Shown: positions 35,175 to 47,232 of the stretch, piece by piece | Numbering within the stretch: the stretch's first letter is position 1 | Layout of the letters: the number at the start of each line of letters is the position of its first letter | NCBI RefSeq assembly: GCF_900088125.1 | Contig: NZ_FLQT01000003.1 | Location: 619,071-683,070, forward strand | Direction: 5' to 3' | Origin: Peptoniphilus pacaensis | GTDB taxonomy: Bacteria; Bacillota; Clostridia; Tissierellales; Peptoniphilaceae | Length of the DNA: 64,000 nucleotides | Translations under genes and position numbers: made by a program | The notes under the pieces: generated by a model | The model's input: only the letters and a program-made list of their open reading frames with translations | Told to the model about the DNA's origin: nothing | Database searches by the model: none

Positions 35175-35339
35175 TTATTCCCCTTCTTTCCTCGCCTTTT
35201 TGTTTTGAACCAAGGTATAGATGACGAGTCCCGCCAGTACGGCGGCGTAGGTGGTGGCGAAGGCCAGGGCCAAAAATTGCGACTTGTCCCCCATTTCCCC
35301 CACAAAGACCATGACGAAGGCTTCCAAAAATTCACGCAA
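35175..35339 (-). CDS. 54-residue UPF0016/GDT1-like half protein
   Basis: A short frame beginning with TTG (after GGAAGG, eight-base spacing) encodes MREFLEAFVMVFVGEMGDKS and then QFLALAFATTYAAVL, a hydrophobic helix and NKKARKEGE. ExGDKS is the ion-binding signature of UPF0016/TMEM165 manganese or calcium transporters, which normally carry two such motifs in about 200 residues. Here only one motif and two hydrophobic stretches remain. It could be a deletion remnant or a functional small subunit that oligomerises. It follows the DUF4153 gene by 28 bases and ends at a terminator. Confidence 0.6.
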   Translation of the reverse strand: MREFLEAFVMVFVGEMGDKSQFLALAFATTYAAVLAGLVIYTLVQNKKARKEGE

Positions 35340-35367
35340 TGCTATAACTTCCTTCCCTATTCCTCAA

Positions 35368-37110
35368 TTACTTTCCTTGCTCCCGCACCAAGATGCAGAG
35401 AGAGATCCCGGCGTCCGGGTCCACTTCCCCCATGGGGGCGAAAAACACCGTGCCCGTAATGTAGATCTTGTAGGAGACGCCGCCCTTTTCCCCTTCCATC
35501 GTGAGGTCTTCGGGCTCGATTTCTTCTTTCGTTTCGCGCAAAATGCGGATCTTTTCGCGAACGTCTTTTAGATTCAGGGTGAGCGTATCTTTCTCCGTCA
35601 GGTAAATGGTCAGGTGGCCGCGGCTCCGCTCGGTCTTCAAGCCTTCCGAGGTCTCCGGGTCCCCTTCCCCGTAGGAGTCGATAAAGTAGATCTTGTCGTA
35701 GCCGGAGATGTCCATGCCACTCGCCATATCCATGGCGTAATTCAAATTCATTACCGGGCCGCCCTCGTCGGGGGTAAAGCCGTAGATTCGCTCGATGGCT
35801 TCCGCCGAATTGGCGTCCCGCAAATAGGCCACGTGGGACACGTCGTGGTGTCGGGTGAGGTATTCGACGATTTCCTGAATCTCCCGCTTTTCTTTCACGG
35901 AGAGATTGTTGGAAGGCACCACTTCGCCGCCCTTTAACATGTGATTGGCGGCGAGGATGCGGTCAAGCCGATTTTTCTGAGAGCGAAAGGCCACGCCGTC
36001 GGCACCGATGGGCCCGCCGAAGACGGATACCAGAAGCACGGCCACCAAAGTCATGGGCAGAATCATGTGCAGTTCCCGCTTCTGGATGATGAAGTGGACC
36101 ATGGCGAAGGCCACCCACAAGCCCACGGCAAAGATCATGTAGCGATTTTCCGTGAGGCCGTATTGATGCACCCGCAAAAACCAGGCGTAGTACATAAGGC
36201 CCAAAAGGGGCAGCGCCGCCTGAGGAATGATCTTGCGGAAGTAATAGGCGGCGGTGCGGTCCCGGTTGTGGTCCACCATAAAGAGGACGAAGACGGCCAG
36301 AGTCATGGGCCAGAGGATGAGATTCACCACGCTGGTGGTGGGCAGCTGGCGCAGAATCAATATCTTCGCCAGATAGACATAGAGGAGCAGGACGTAGAGG
36401 CCCAGGACCGGCGCCAAAATATTATTGAAGAGATTGTTGATGACGTGGATCCCCGCGCCGTAGGGGCTGCGGCCGCTTTCCACGGCACTCAGGCGGGAGA
36501 GAAAGATCGTCGCCATAAAGGGCATAAAGCAAATGGTGGCGAGATACATGACCGCCGAGGAGAAATCCACGATGCCGAAGAGGACATCTGCCCCGACGAC
36601 CAGGAGGCACAGGGCCCCGAAGAGGACGAAGGCGTAGAGATAGGCCACGGCGATTTCGATCAATAGGACGAGAACATAGGCGGGAAAGCGCCGCTCGTCG
36701 TGAATTTTTCCGCCGCAAAAGACCATGAGCCCCGATGCGGCAAAGAGGAGCAAGGTGGGCATGGCCGTGTAGATGTCCACCCCTTCTTTTCCCATGGCGG
36801 ACAGGCGAAAGCCGCTGATCACGAGAAAAAGCAAAATCCCCATCCAGGTGCCCAAGAGGATGGAGTGGAAGTTTTCCTTATCTCTCGCCCCTTCCAAAAA
36901 TAAATAAGCCGCCGTGGTGGTAAAAAAGCCGATAACCGCCAGGGCGACGAGAAGATAGGGCGATACATGAAAGACGACGGCGTCGTTTTTATGCAGCCAC
37001 AGGCATTGAAAGATCGCCGCCAGGATGGCGAAGGCCATGGACAGGGGAAAGCGGCGAAAGGCCTCCTTCCCCTGCCTGAGCTCTTCGGCGATCAGATGTA
37101 GTAATCTCAT
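35368..37110 (-). CDS. DUF4153 polytopic membrane protein
   Basis: 580 residues: about eleven hydrophobic helices in residues 20-385 followed by a ~190-residue soluble C-terminal domain. The N-terminus (FRRFPLSMAFAILAAIF) and the run of helices fit the DUF4153 family, widespread and uncharacterised in Firmicutes. The tail (IYLTEKDTLTLNLKDVREKI and a beta-rich end) would face the outside or cytosol. Nine bases separate it from the upstream cardiolipin synthase gene, so a role in envelope or lipid homeostasis is plausible but unproven. Confidence 0.8.
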   Translation of the reverse strand: MRLLHLIAEELRQGKEAFRRFPLSMAFAILAAIFQCLWLHKNDAVVFHVSPYLLVALAVIGFFTTTAAYLFLEGARDKENFHSILLGTWMGILLFLVISGFRLSAMGKEGVDIYTAMPTLLLFAASGLMVFCGGKIHDERRFPAYVLVLLIEIAVAYLYAFVLFGALCLLVVGADVLFGIVDFSSAVMYLATICFMPFMATIFLSRLSAVESGRSPYGAGIHVINNLFNNILAPVLGLYVLLLYVYLAKILILRQLPTTSVVNLILWPMTLAVFVLFMVDHNRDRTAAYYFRKIIPQAALPLLGLMYYAWFLRVHQYGLTENRYMIFAVGLWVAFAMVHFIIQKRELHMILPMTLVAVLLVSVFGGPIGADGVAFRSQKNRLDRILAANHMLKGGEVVPSNNLSVKEKREIQEIVEYLTRHHDVSHVAYLRDANSAEAIERIYGFTPDEGGPVMNLNYAMDMASGMDISGYDKIYFIDSYGEGDPETSEGLKTERSRGHLTIYLTEKDTLTLNLKDVREKIRILRETKEEIEPEDLTMEGEKGGVSYKIYITGTVFFAPMGEVDPDAGISLCILVREQGK

Positions 37111-37119
37111 AACAACCTC

Positions 37120-38712
37120 CTACATAATCGGGGCAAAAATACGGAGCACGCGGCCCGCCGCCCGTTGGAAGTAATTAAATTCCATGCACATGTCCATGGT
37201 AAAGGGCGTGCATTCCTTTAAGGTCTCTTGGAAATCTTCCTCCACCTTTCGGGCCATGGCCTTGTCGAAAAAGTAGGCGGCGCATTCGAAGTGCAAAAAG
37301 AGGGAGCGGTAGTCGCAATTAATGGTGCCCACCACGGCCTTTCGGTCGTCGGAAACGAAGCTCTTGGCATGAATAAAGCCCGGGGTGTACTCGTAAATTT
37401 CCACGCCGTTTCGAATCAGCTCCTTGTAATAGCTGCGGGTCACGCGAAAGACAACTTTCTTGTCGGGAATGTGAGGCGTGATGATCTTCACGTCCGTGCC
37501 CGTGTGGGCCAGGTGAATCAAGTCGCTCTTGGTCTCGTCGTCGAGAATCAAATAGGGCGTCATAATGTGGAGGTAATTCACCGCCTGGTTCACTATGTCG
37601 TTATAGACTTCTTTCCCCACCCGGTTCTTCCCGTAGGGGTCGTCACCAAAGGGAATCACATAGCCGCTGTGTTTGCCCCTGTACTCTTCATCGGGCGGCG
37701 CGATATAGGGTCTGAAACTTTCCGGATCGTCGGCATTCACGTCCCACATGGACAGAAACATATTGGTAAAGCTGCGGACGCAGGAGCCGTAGACCGCAAC
37801 GCCGGTATCCTTCCAATGACCGAAGGGCGCCGTTAAATTGACGTACTCGTCGGCTAAGTTGATGCCGCCGGTAAAGGCCACCTTGTTGTCGATGACCAGA
37901 ATCTTGCGGTGGTCCCGGTGGTTTTGATACAGACTTAAGACCGGCACAATGGGCTTAAAGACCTTGGTCTTAATGCCCAGCTTTTCCATGGCCTGGGGAT
38001 AGTTAATGGGCAGCTTCGTCAGCACCGCCGTGCCGTCGTACATGAGGCGCACTTCCACGCCCTCTTCCACCTTGCGCTTTAAAATATCTAAAATGCTGTC
38101 CCACATATCTCCCTGTTGGACGATGAAGTATTCCATAAAAATAAACTTCTTCGCATTTTCCAGCTCTTCCAACATGCGCTGCCAGTACGCTTCCCCCAAG
38201 GGAAAATAGTCGCAGTCCCCATTTCGGTACAGGGGATAGTCTTCCTGATTCCACAAAAAGCGGGCCGTATTATAAAACAGGGGATCCAAGAGGCGGGTTT
38301 CTTCCATAATCTCCGGGTCTTGGCGATAGTAGGTGAAATTTTTCTTCTTGGAGCTTTCGAATTTTTCCGAAAACCAGCGGCGCATAATGTCCCATTTGCT
38401 CAATATGTAGAGAAAGGCGCCGAACATGGGCAGGACGATCATGGTAAAGAGAAAGGCCACCTTGTACACTGCGTCGTTTCGTTTGTCGTTGACGATGTGA
38501 AGGCCGACGGCCAGGTCCACGATGAAAAAGACCCATTGAAAGATGTCCTCGTGCTCTTTTAAATAATGCCCCACGGCGTAGATCAAGGCGAATTGCACTA
38601 AGAACAGGATGCCGTAAAGGAGCAGGGTGGTGAGCACCCCGGGCAGGGAATTTTTTATTCTGAATTTATTTGTAAAGTCCTGAAAATTTTTAATGTCCGT
38701 AAAATCTTTCAT
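37120..38712 (-). CDS. cls: cardiolipin synthase (phospholipase D type)
   Basis: 530 residues. Two N-terminal TM segments plus two HKD motifs: HRDHRKILVIDNKVAFTGG and HAKSFVSDDRKAVVGTINCD. Each HxKxxxxD joins to form the active site, which condenses two phosphatidylglycerols into cardiolipin with glycerol release. Length and order are those of bacterial ClsA-type enzymes. The promoter at 38761 precedes it; the DUF4153 gene follows after nine bases, suggesting one transcript with the miniprotein. Confidence 0.94.
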   Translation of the reverse strand: MKDFTDIKNFQDFTNKFRIKNSLPGVLTTLLLYGILFLVQFALIYAVGHYLKEHEDIFQWVFFIVDLAVGLHIVNDKRNDAVYKVAFLFTMIVLPMFGAFLYILSKWDIMRRWFSEKFESSKKKNFTYYRQDPEIMEETRLLDPLFYNTARFLWNQEDYPLYRNGDCDYFPLGEAYWQRMLEELENAKKFIFMEYFIVQQGDMWDSILDILKRKVEEGVEVRLMYDGTAVLTKLPINYPQAMEKLGIKTKVFKPIVPVLSLYQNHRDHRKILVIDNKVAFTGGINLADEYVNLTAPFGHWKDTGVAVYGSCVRSFTNMFLSMWDVNADDPESFRPYIAPPDEEYRGKHSGYVIPFGDDPYGKNRVGKEVYNDIVNQAVNYLHIMTPYLILDDETKSDLIHLAHTGTDVKIITPHIPDKKVVFRVTRSYYKELIRNGVEIYEYTPGFIHAKSFVSDDRKAVVGTINCDYRSLFLHFECAAYFFDKAMARKVEEDFQETLKECTPFTMDMCMEFNYFQRAAGRVLRIFAPIM

Positions 38713-38760
38713 GTCGTCTCCATCTCTAACTCATCCCGAAGCGAGCTGTACTATGGAATT

Positions 38761-38769
38761 ATTATAGCA
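38761..38769 (-). promoter_or_regulatory. extended -10 promoter of cls
   Basis: Minus-strand TGCTATAAT, about 50 bases upstream of the ATG, with no clear -35. Confidence 0.6.
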
Positions 38770-38816
38770 CGGAGAGGAATAGCATACTAGAAGCAGGTAG
38801 GTGGCTTTCTTTCCAT

Positions 38817-38846
38817 AAAAACAGCCGCCGGATCTCTCCGACGGCT
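38817..38846 (-). terminator. terminator of ATP synthase operon
   Basis: Ten-base stem AGCCGTCGGA/TCCGGCGGCT with one mismatch, then GTTTTTA on the minus strand, just after atpC. Confidence 0.85.
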
Positions 38847-38853
38847 CCTTTTC

Positions 38854-41578
<2,725 letters not shown>

Positions 41579-41587
41579 AAAAACCTC

Positions 41588-43087
41588 CTATCGCGTCTGT
41601 TTAAATTCGACGAGGCTCGCCTTGATGGCGTCTTCGATGGCATCGGTCATTTCTTTTTGCTCACGCAAATTTTTGATGAGGTCGGGATGGTGATTTTCCA
41701 CATAGAGCAGGTACTCTTCTTCGAAATTCAACACATCGTCCACGTCCACATCCAACAGATAGCCCTTGGTGACGGCATAGAGGATCAGCACCTGATGCTC
41801 CAGCTTCATGGGGCGGTATTGGGGTTGACGCAAAATCCGCATCATCCGCTCCCCTTGGGCCAGGGTCCGTTGGGTTTCCTTGTCCAGTTCGCTGCCGAAT
41901 TGGGCGAAGGATGCCAGGTCTCTGTACTGTGCCAAATCCAATTTCATCGTCGACGAAATCTTCTTAATGGCCTTGGTTTGGGCGGCGCCCCCGACACGGG
42001 AGACGGAAAGCCCGGTGTTAATGGCCGGCCGCTGTCCCGCAAAGAACAGGTCCGTTTCCAAGAAGATTTGGCCGTCGGTAATAGAGATGACATTGGTAGG
42101 GATGTAGGCGGAAATGTCTCCCGCCTGGGTTTCGATAATGGGCAGGGCCGTAATGGATCCGCCGCCGTATTCGTCGCTCATACGGGCCGCCCGCTCCAGC
42201 AGTCTGGAGTGGAGATAGAAGACGTCGCCGGGGAAGGCTTCCCGTCCCGGCGGTCTGCGTAAAAGAAGACTCATGGTCCGGTAGGCCACGGCGTGTTTCG
42301 ACAAGTCGTCGTAGACGATGAGCACGTCTTTGCCCTGTGCCATAAATTCTTCCGCCATGGTGACCCCGGCGTAGGGGGCGATGTATTGGATCGGCGCAAG
42401 TTCCGCCGCCGTCGCCGCCACGACGATGGTGTGGTCCATGGCTTCGTGTTGTTCCAGGGTGTCCACGATTTGTGCCACCGTGGAGGTCTTTTGACCGATG
42501 GCCACGTAAATACAAATGACGTCCGTGTCTTTTTGATTGATGATGGCGTCGATGGCAATGGCGGTCTTACCCGTTTGCCTGTCGCCGATAATCAGCTCCC
42601 GTTGGCCGCGGCCGATGGGGAAGAGGGCGTCGATGGCCTTGGTGCCCGTTTGCAGGGGTTCGGAGACGGATTGTCTCGTAATGACCCCGGGGGCGATTTT
42701 TTCGATGGGCATGGTTTTTTCGTAAGGGTAGTCGCCTTTGCCGTCGATGGGTGCGCCCAGGGCGTTGACCACCCGGCCAAGAAGGCCTTCGCCGACGGGA
42801 ACTTGAACCACTTTGCCCGTGGCCCTGACTTCGTCCCCTTCTTTAATGTCGCCGTCGCCCAGTAAGACGACGCCTACATTGTTCATTTCCAGGTTTTGGA
42901 CCATGCCGTAAACGCCGCCGGGAAATTCGATTAACTCGCCGGCCTTGGCTTGCTCCAAGCCCCAGATGCGGGCGATGCCGTCGCCGACTTCGATGACGGT
43001 GCCCACTTCTTCCATGACCAAATCTACATTATAGTTTTTGATCTGCTCCCGTATGACGGCGCCGATCTCTTTTGATCTTAGTTTCAT
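41588..43087 (-). CDS. atpA: F1Fo ATP synthase alpha subunit
   Basis: Non-catalytic nucleotide-binding subunit, 499 residues. N-terminal beta-barrel ([25 protein letters not shown]), Walker [26 protein letters not shown] and the signature [13 protein letters not shown] with the arginine that reaches the beta active site. Normal length. Confidence 0.97.
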   Translation of the reverse strand: MKLRSKEIGAVIREQIKNYNVDLVMEEVGTVIEVGDGIARIWGLEQAKAGELIEFPGGVYGMVQNLEMNNVGVVLLGDGDIKEGDEVRATGKVVQVPVGEGLLGRVVNALGAPIDGKGDYPYEKTMPIEKIAPGVITRQSVSEPLQTGTKAIDALFPIGRGQRELIIGDRQTGKTAIAIDAIINQKDTDVICIYVAIGQKTSTVAQIVDTLEQHEAMDHTIVVAATAAELAPIQYIAPYAGVTMAEEFMAQGKDVLIVYDDLSKHAVAYRTMSLLLRRPPGREAFPGDVFYLHSRLLERAARMSDEYGGGSITALPIIETQAGDISAYIPTNVISITDGQIFLETDLFFAGQRPAINTGLSVSRVGGAAQTKAIKKISSTMKLDLAQYRDLASFAQFGSELDKETQRTLAQGERMMRILRQPQYRPMKLEHQVLILYAVTKGYLLDVDVDDVLNFEEEYLLYVENHHPDLIKNLREQKEMTDAIEDAIKASLVEFKQTR

Positions 43088-43098
43088 GTCTCACCTCT

Positions 43099-43629
43099 CT
43101 ATGGGTTCTGTCTCAAGCTGTGCCCCAAATCCGCCAGCTGCCTCGACAGGCTGTGGTCGATGACGCCTTCGTCGGTGATGATTTTCACACCGCCGATTAA
43201 GGACGGGTCGATCTCCACCTTGGCCTTCACTTCGCCTTTTCGGTTTTTTGCGTAGGCGGCGCGAATGGCCTCGGCTTTTTCTTCGGACAAGGGCATGGGC
43301 GTGACGATGCGGATGCGCTCGATGCGTTGATCTTCATAGCACAAATCTTCATAAGACTGCAGTATGCGATCGATGCGATACGTGCGTCCGTTATCGGCCA
43401 CGATCAAGAGCAAATTTAACAAAGGCTCAGGCAGGTCGTCGCCGAAGACTTCCTTCAAAATGGCGCGCCTTGCCTCCCGGCGAAGTTTGGGATGGGCCAT
43501 GGCATGCATCAATGCCGGATCCTTGTAGGCCTCCCGCACCTCGTCCAATTTATCCAACATAAAGTCGCCGGATTCTTTCGCCACATCATAGAGAGCGATA
43601 CTGTATTTGCTCAGACCTTCATCATACAT
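43099..43629 (-). CDS. atpH: F1Fo ATP synthase delta subunit
   Basis: 176 residues, all-helical N-terminal domain (YSIALYDVAKESG) and the C-terminal motif DPSLIGGVKIITDEGVIDHSLSRQL characteristic of the OSCP/delta family, which ties the peripheral stalk to the top of F1. Overlaps the end of atpF by eight bases. Confidence 0.95.
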   Translation of the reverse strand: MYDEGLSKYSIALYDVAKESGDFMLDKLDEVREAYKDPALMHAMAHPKLRREARRAILKEVFGDDLPEPLLNLLLIVADNGRTYRIDRILQSYEDLCYEDQRIERIRIVTPMPLSEEKAEAIRAAYAKNRKGEVKAKVEIDPSLIGGVKIITDEGVIDHSLSRQLADLGHSLRQNP

Positions 43630-44122
43630 GGTTCTTCTCCAAGTCTTCGATGAGGCCGTCGACCAATGCGTCTTGATTTTTCACGTCAATGTTTTCTTTC
43701 AACAGTTTTTCCGCGATCATCACGGCGAGATCGGCGGTTTCGTTGCGCACATCTTTCATGGCTTCGGCCTTTTGATTGGCAATGTCCTTTTCAGCCTTAT
43801 CGATCATATTCGCCGCGCGAACCTTGGCTTCTTCCAAAGTGGATTTTTCCAGGTCCCTGCCCCGTTCTCTGGAGGCTTCGATGATTTGCGCCCCCTCTTT
43901 ACGGGCCTGCTGTATTTTGTCTTTGTATTCGTTGCGAAGGTCTTCCGCTTCCTGCAAAAGATCCTCCGCCTCTTCGATTTCCGAAACGACGGCGTGGCGT
44001 CTTTTCTCTAAGAATTCGTTGACCGGCTCGTAGACAAAGTGGCGAATGACGAGAAACAAGATAAGTGTGGCGCCCCATTGTGCCAACACATTCCACATGT
44101 CCGGCACGACAAAAATTTCCAT
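43622..44122 (-). CDS. atpF: F1Fo ATP synthase b subunit
   Basis: 166 residues: one N-terminal TM helix (WNVLAQWGATLILFLVIRHF) followed by a long charged coiled coil (Glu/Ala/Lys-rich), the peripheral stalk. Only one b gene is present, so the stalk is probably a homodimer. Start has AAGGAG eight bases upstream. Confidence 0.95.
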   Translation of the reverse strand: MEIFVVPDMWNVLAQWGATLILFLVIRHFVYEPVNEFLEKRRHAVVSEIEEAEDLLQEAEDLRNEYKDKIQQARKEGAQIIEASRERGRDLEKSTLEEAKVRAANMIDKAEKDIANQKAEAMKDVRNETADLAVMIAEKLLKENIDVKNQDALVDGLIEDLEKNHV

Positions 44123-44156
44123 AGGGACAACTCCTTTCGGTTCTCTGCGCCTTTTA

Positions 44157-44438
<282 letters not shown>

Positions 44439-44446
44439 CTATATAG

Positions 44447-45172
44447 TTACGACTGTCTTTTTGCTTTTCTCTCTGCGATTTCTTCCGGGGTGGCCATATC
44501 GGAGTTGATATAGGTCATGGACAGCATGACGAAGATAAAGGTCTGCAACATGCCGCTGAATACGTCGAAGTAGCCGTGTAAGGGCCACGCGACCAGGGGA
44601 ATGAGGAATTTCGAAATCAATCCCAGTCCCTGATAGACCAGACTCATGATCAACACGCCGCTTAAAATATTTCCGAACAAACGGAAGCTGAGAGAGACGG
44701 GATTGGCCAGCTCTCCCAAAATATTAATGGGCGTTAAAATGGCGATGGGCTCGGCGTATTGCTTTAAATAGCCCCCGATCCCCTTGGTCTTTAAGGAGAA
44801 GAAGTGGATCATGGCAAAGGTAATTAAAGCCAGCGCCAGAGTGACATTGTAGTCGCTGGTCGGCGGTACAAAGCCCAAAAGCCCGGACAGATTGGCGCAA
44901 GCTAAGAATACGCCTAAGGAAAGCATGTAGGGCGCAAAGCCTTTGTTGTGCTCGCCCATGGTCTGCACGGTTAAATTATTGACCGCACCGACGAGGATTT
45001 CCACCACGTGGAGAAGTCCCGTGGGCTTTTCCTTAAGGTCGGCTTTTTTAATTTTTGAGTTAATATATAAGCTCAGAATCACGAGGACCACGACGATGAC
45101 AAAGGTCGTGAACAAGGATTCGTGGAGCCATATGGTCTTGTCACCTGCGTGAAAGACGATGCCTCGTTTCAA
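44447..45172 (-). CDS. atpB: F1Fo ATP synthase a subunit
   Basis: 241 residues with about six TM helices. The stator arginine is in LSFRLFGNILSG, the conserved half-channel motif, followed by LIPLVAWPLHGYFDVFSGMLQTFIFVMLSMTYI. Overlaps the upstream atpI-like gene by four bases. Confidence 0.96.
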   Translation of the reverse strand: MKRGIVFHAGDKTIWLHESLFTTFVIVVVLVILSLYINSKIKKADLKEKPTGLLHVVEILVGAVNNLTVQTMGEHNKGFAPYMLSLGVFLACANLSGLLGFVPPTSDYNVTLALALITFAMIHFFSLKTKGIGGYLKQYAEPIAILTPINILGELANPVSLSFRLFGNILSGVLIMSLVYQGLGLISKFLIPLVAWPLHGYFDVFSGMLQTFIFVMLSMTYINSDMATPEEIAERKAKRQS

Positions 45173-45555
45173 AAGCCCCCTCCTTTCTTACTGCGAAGAT
45201 AGTCGAACATGTTTCTAAGAAGTATCACGTACTTGACGGATAATAGACCGAAAAACGTCCCGACCAGGCTTAAGTACTCCGCCTTGGCCGCCACGATTAA
45301 CACGACGGCATAAAGGATAAAGCGCAGCAGGTAATGGATACCCGTGTAGCGCGCAGCCTGCGCCTCGGGCTTATCCAGGGCGCGGAGCAAGGTAAAGTAC
45401 ATGAGCTTAAACATGGCCATGGCAATCAGGGAACCGAAAATCCAGCCCAGTACGACGGGCTTCGGATCTTTCAAAACCACGATCAACACCCCCGATACGA
45501 CGAGGGCAAACCCCGCGGTCAAGGCGATGTATTCGTTGGTGAAGCGATCTTTCAT
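45169..45555 (-). CDS. ATP synthase subunit I-like membrane protein
   Basis: 128 residues with four hydrophobic segments, in the position of atpI/uncI in Firmicute operons. AtpI-type proteins help assemble the c ring, and AtpI with AtpZ has been linked to Mg2+ or Ca2+ transport. Sequence similarity is weak, so the assignment depends mostly on location. Stop overlaps atpB start; start overlaps the preceding gene's stop (ATGA). Confidence 0.75.
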   Translation of the reverse strand: MKDRFTNEYIALTAGFALVVSGVLIVVLKDPKPVVLGWIFGSLIAMAMFKLMYFTLLRALDKPEAQAARYTGIHYLLRFILYAVVLIVAAKAEYLSLVGTFFGLLSVKYVILLRNMFDYLRSKKGGGF

Positions 45556-45761
45556 AGCTTCTTTCCCAAGCGAAGAATATTCATGACGCCGGCGGCGATG
45601 CCCACGAGGGTGAGAAGCAGAAGAAACAAACCGCTTCCTCCCGTTTTTTTATCCAACCACGCGCCGAGGAGCATGCAGCCCAGAATGGGAATCAGTACAT
45701 TGAGGCCCACTTGGGAGATCAGCGCCAGGCCGTTGTAAGGCGATTTTTTCACGGACATCAC
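45552..45761 (-). CDS. AtpZ/AtpI family small membrane protein
   Basis: About 67-69 residues with two TM helices (ISQVGLNVLIPILGCMLLGAWLDKK; GLFLLLLTLVGIAAGVMNIL), matching the AtpZ family at the head of atp operons. The start is uncertain: ATG at 45758 is only two bases from AGGAGG, while GTG at 45752 is eight bases away and better placed. It leads the ten-gene atp operon. Confidence 0.8.
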   Translation of the reverse strand: MMSVKKSPYNGLALISQVGLNVLIPILGCMLLGAWLDKKTGGSGLFLLLLTLVGIAAGVMNILRLGKKL

Positions 45762-45784
45762 CTCCTCTTTCTGTCTATTCCCCT

Positions 45785-45813
45785 ATTTTATCGAATCTCC
45801 ATGTTCTATTCAA
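45785..45813 (-). promoter_or_regulatory. promoter of ATP synthase operon
   Basis: Minus-strand TTGAAT (plus 45808-45813), 17 bp, TAAAAT (plus 45785-45790), followed by a short leader with AGGAGG. It lies just after the dinB stop. Confidence 0.7.
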
Positions 45814-45846
45814 TCTATTTACCCCTTTTGCACACTAAAATAACGC

Positions 45847-47085
45847 CTATCGCAAGACCGGGTGGGGAAGGGTGACCACGTCGGTGGTGTGAAGGGGCAT
45901 TTTCGTGTCGTTTAAGAGGCCCAAAAAAGTGAGGGAATCTTCGCCGTAGCGCCGACGGATGCCGTATATGGCATCGTCCAGGGCATCTTCCCGCTTCTTT
46001 TTTTCGTAATCGGAAAACAAATCCAATTGCACCGCCGCCTTTCGCGGCACGAGGTCCGTGGCGCGAATGGTGACGGCGCGAATGGGACGGGCGGGATCCA
46101 TTTTCGCCAAGTACAAATCGAAGGCCGCATCCCTTAAGAGAAAAGACGACGCCCCATCGTAGGGCAGCTTGCATTGAAAAGAGGCGGTTCTTAAATCCAC
46201 ATCCCGCAAATGAATTTCCACACCCCGGGCCATGAGCTCCCCTTCCCGTAGCCTGCGCGCCACCTTTAAGGCGAGGATCTGAAAAATCCGCCGCACCTCC
46301 ACGGGACTTTTTAAATCCTCCCGCAGGGTGATGCCGTTGCCCACGCTCTTTATGGGGGGCAGATCGTCTCGGTCCCGCACGGGATCCTCCTCCATGCCCC
46401 GGGCCTTTTTCCAAAGCTTCACCCCGTTGATGCCCAAACGGCTCTTCAAAAGGGCCACATCCGCCGCGGCCAAGTCCCCCAGGGTATCGATCCCCACGGC
46501 CCGCAGCTTCTCCCTCGTCTTTCGTCCGATGCCGATCATGGCGTCGGCGGGCAGAGGATAGACTTTCCTCGCCACGTCTTCCTCGGCGATGACCGTCACG
46601 GCGTCGGGCTTTTTCATATCGCTTCCCAACTTCGCAAAGGTCTTGGTAAAGCTCACGCCGATGGACACCGTAATGCCCAGCTCCTTTTTCATGCGCCGGC
46701 GAATGGTATGAGCCATGGCCTCGCCGGAGCCGAAGAGATGCGTGCTTCCCGTCACATCGAGCCAGCACTCGTCCAGACCGAAGGGCTCCACCTGATTGGT
46801 GTAGTCGTAGTAAATGGCCCGAGCCCGCCGGGAAAAATCCAGATACACCTCGTAGTGAGGCTCCACCACGATAAGGTTCGGGCATTTGTTTTTCGCCTGC
46901 CACAGGGCCTCGCCGGTTTGAATGCCCATGGCCTTGGCCTCTATGGACTTGGCCAGGACGATGCCGTGGCGATCTTCCACGGAGCCGCCCACCACCAGGG
47001 CCTTCCCCCGAAGGGATGGGTTGCGCTGAATTTCGATGGAGGCGTAGCAATTGTTCATGTCCGAATGTAAAATAACCCGTTTCAT
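45847..47085 (-). CDS. dinB: Y-family DNA polymerase (Pol IV/DinB type)
   Basis: 412 residues. ILHSDMNNCYASIE holds the first catalytic Asp, EPFGLDECWLDVTGS the Asp-Glu pair, SIGVSFTKTFAKLGSDMKKP the substrate-binding segment; a helix-hairpin-helix region and a little-finger domain (PIKSVGNGITLRED) follow. It copies damaged DNA with low fidelity. The ORF is open upstream but ATG 47085 follows AAAGGA and matches the family start. No beta-clamp peptide QLxLF at the very end, but LDLFSDYEKK near residue 370 may serve (QLDLF). It is divergent from an XRE/ImmA pair, which may control it. Confidence 0.93.
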   Translation of the reverse strand: MKRVILHSDMNNCYASIEIQRNPSLRGKALVVGGSVEDRHGIVLAKSIEAKAMGIQTGEALWQAKNKCPNLIVVEPHYEVYLDFSRRARAIYYDYTNQVEPFGLDECWLDVTGSTHLFGSGEAMAHTIRRRMKKELGITVSIGVSFTKTFAKLGSDMKKPDAVTVIAEEDVARKVYPLPADAMIGIGRKTREKLRAVGIDTLGDLAAADVALLKSRLGINGVKLWKKARGMEEDPVRDRDDLPPIKSVGNGITLREDLKSPVEVRRIFQILALKVARRLREGELMARGVEIHLRDVDLRTASFQCKLPYDGASSFLLRDAAFDLYLAKMDPARPIRAVTIRATDLVPRKAAVQLDLFSDYEKKKREDALDDAIYGIRRRYGEDSLTFLGLLNDTKMPLHTTDVVTLPHPVLR

Positions 47086-47107
47086 GGCGATCCTTTCTTG
47101 ACAAAAG

Positions 47108-47217
47108 GCGCAATTCATTCTATGATTTACGCAATTCGATTTCCTATTTGCTTTCATAATACGAAATTGACTTGCGTTTTTCAAGGTGTTTTTCTTTTTT
47201 ATACGCAATTAAATTGC
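47108..47217. promoter_or_regulatory. divergent control region with repeated operator-like sites
   Basis: The dinB promoter is TTGAAA (plus 47179-47184), 17 bp, TATTAT (plus 47156-47161) on the minus strand. The octamer (A/G)CGCAATT occurs at 47108, 47129 and 47203, and ACGAAATT at 47161; start-to-start distances are 21, 32 and 42 bp, all close to whole helical turns. The one at 47203 is part of a perfect palindrome GCAATTAAATTGC (47205-47217) placed before the XRE gene. Confidence 0.65.
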
Positions 47218-47232
47218 ACATCGAGGTGAATC

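Noticed and set aside
45815-47113. 432-codon frame overlapping dinB on the same strand
   Set aside because: Arg/Gly/His-rich shadow of the high-GC dinB frame, with no recognisable domain.
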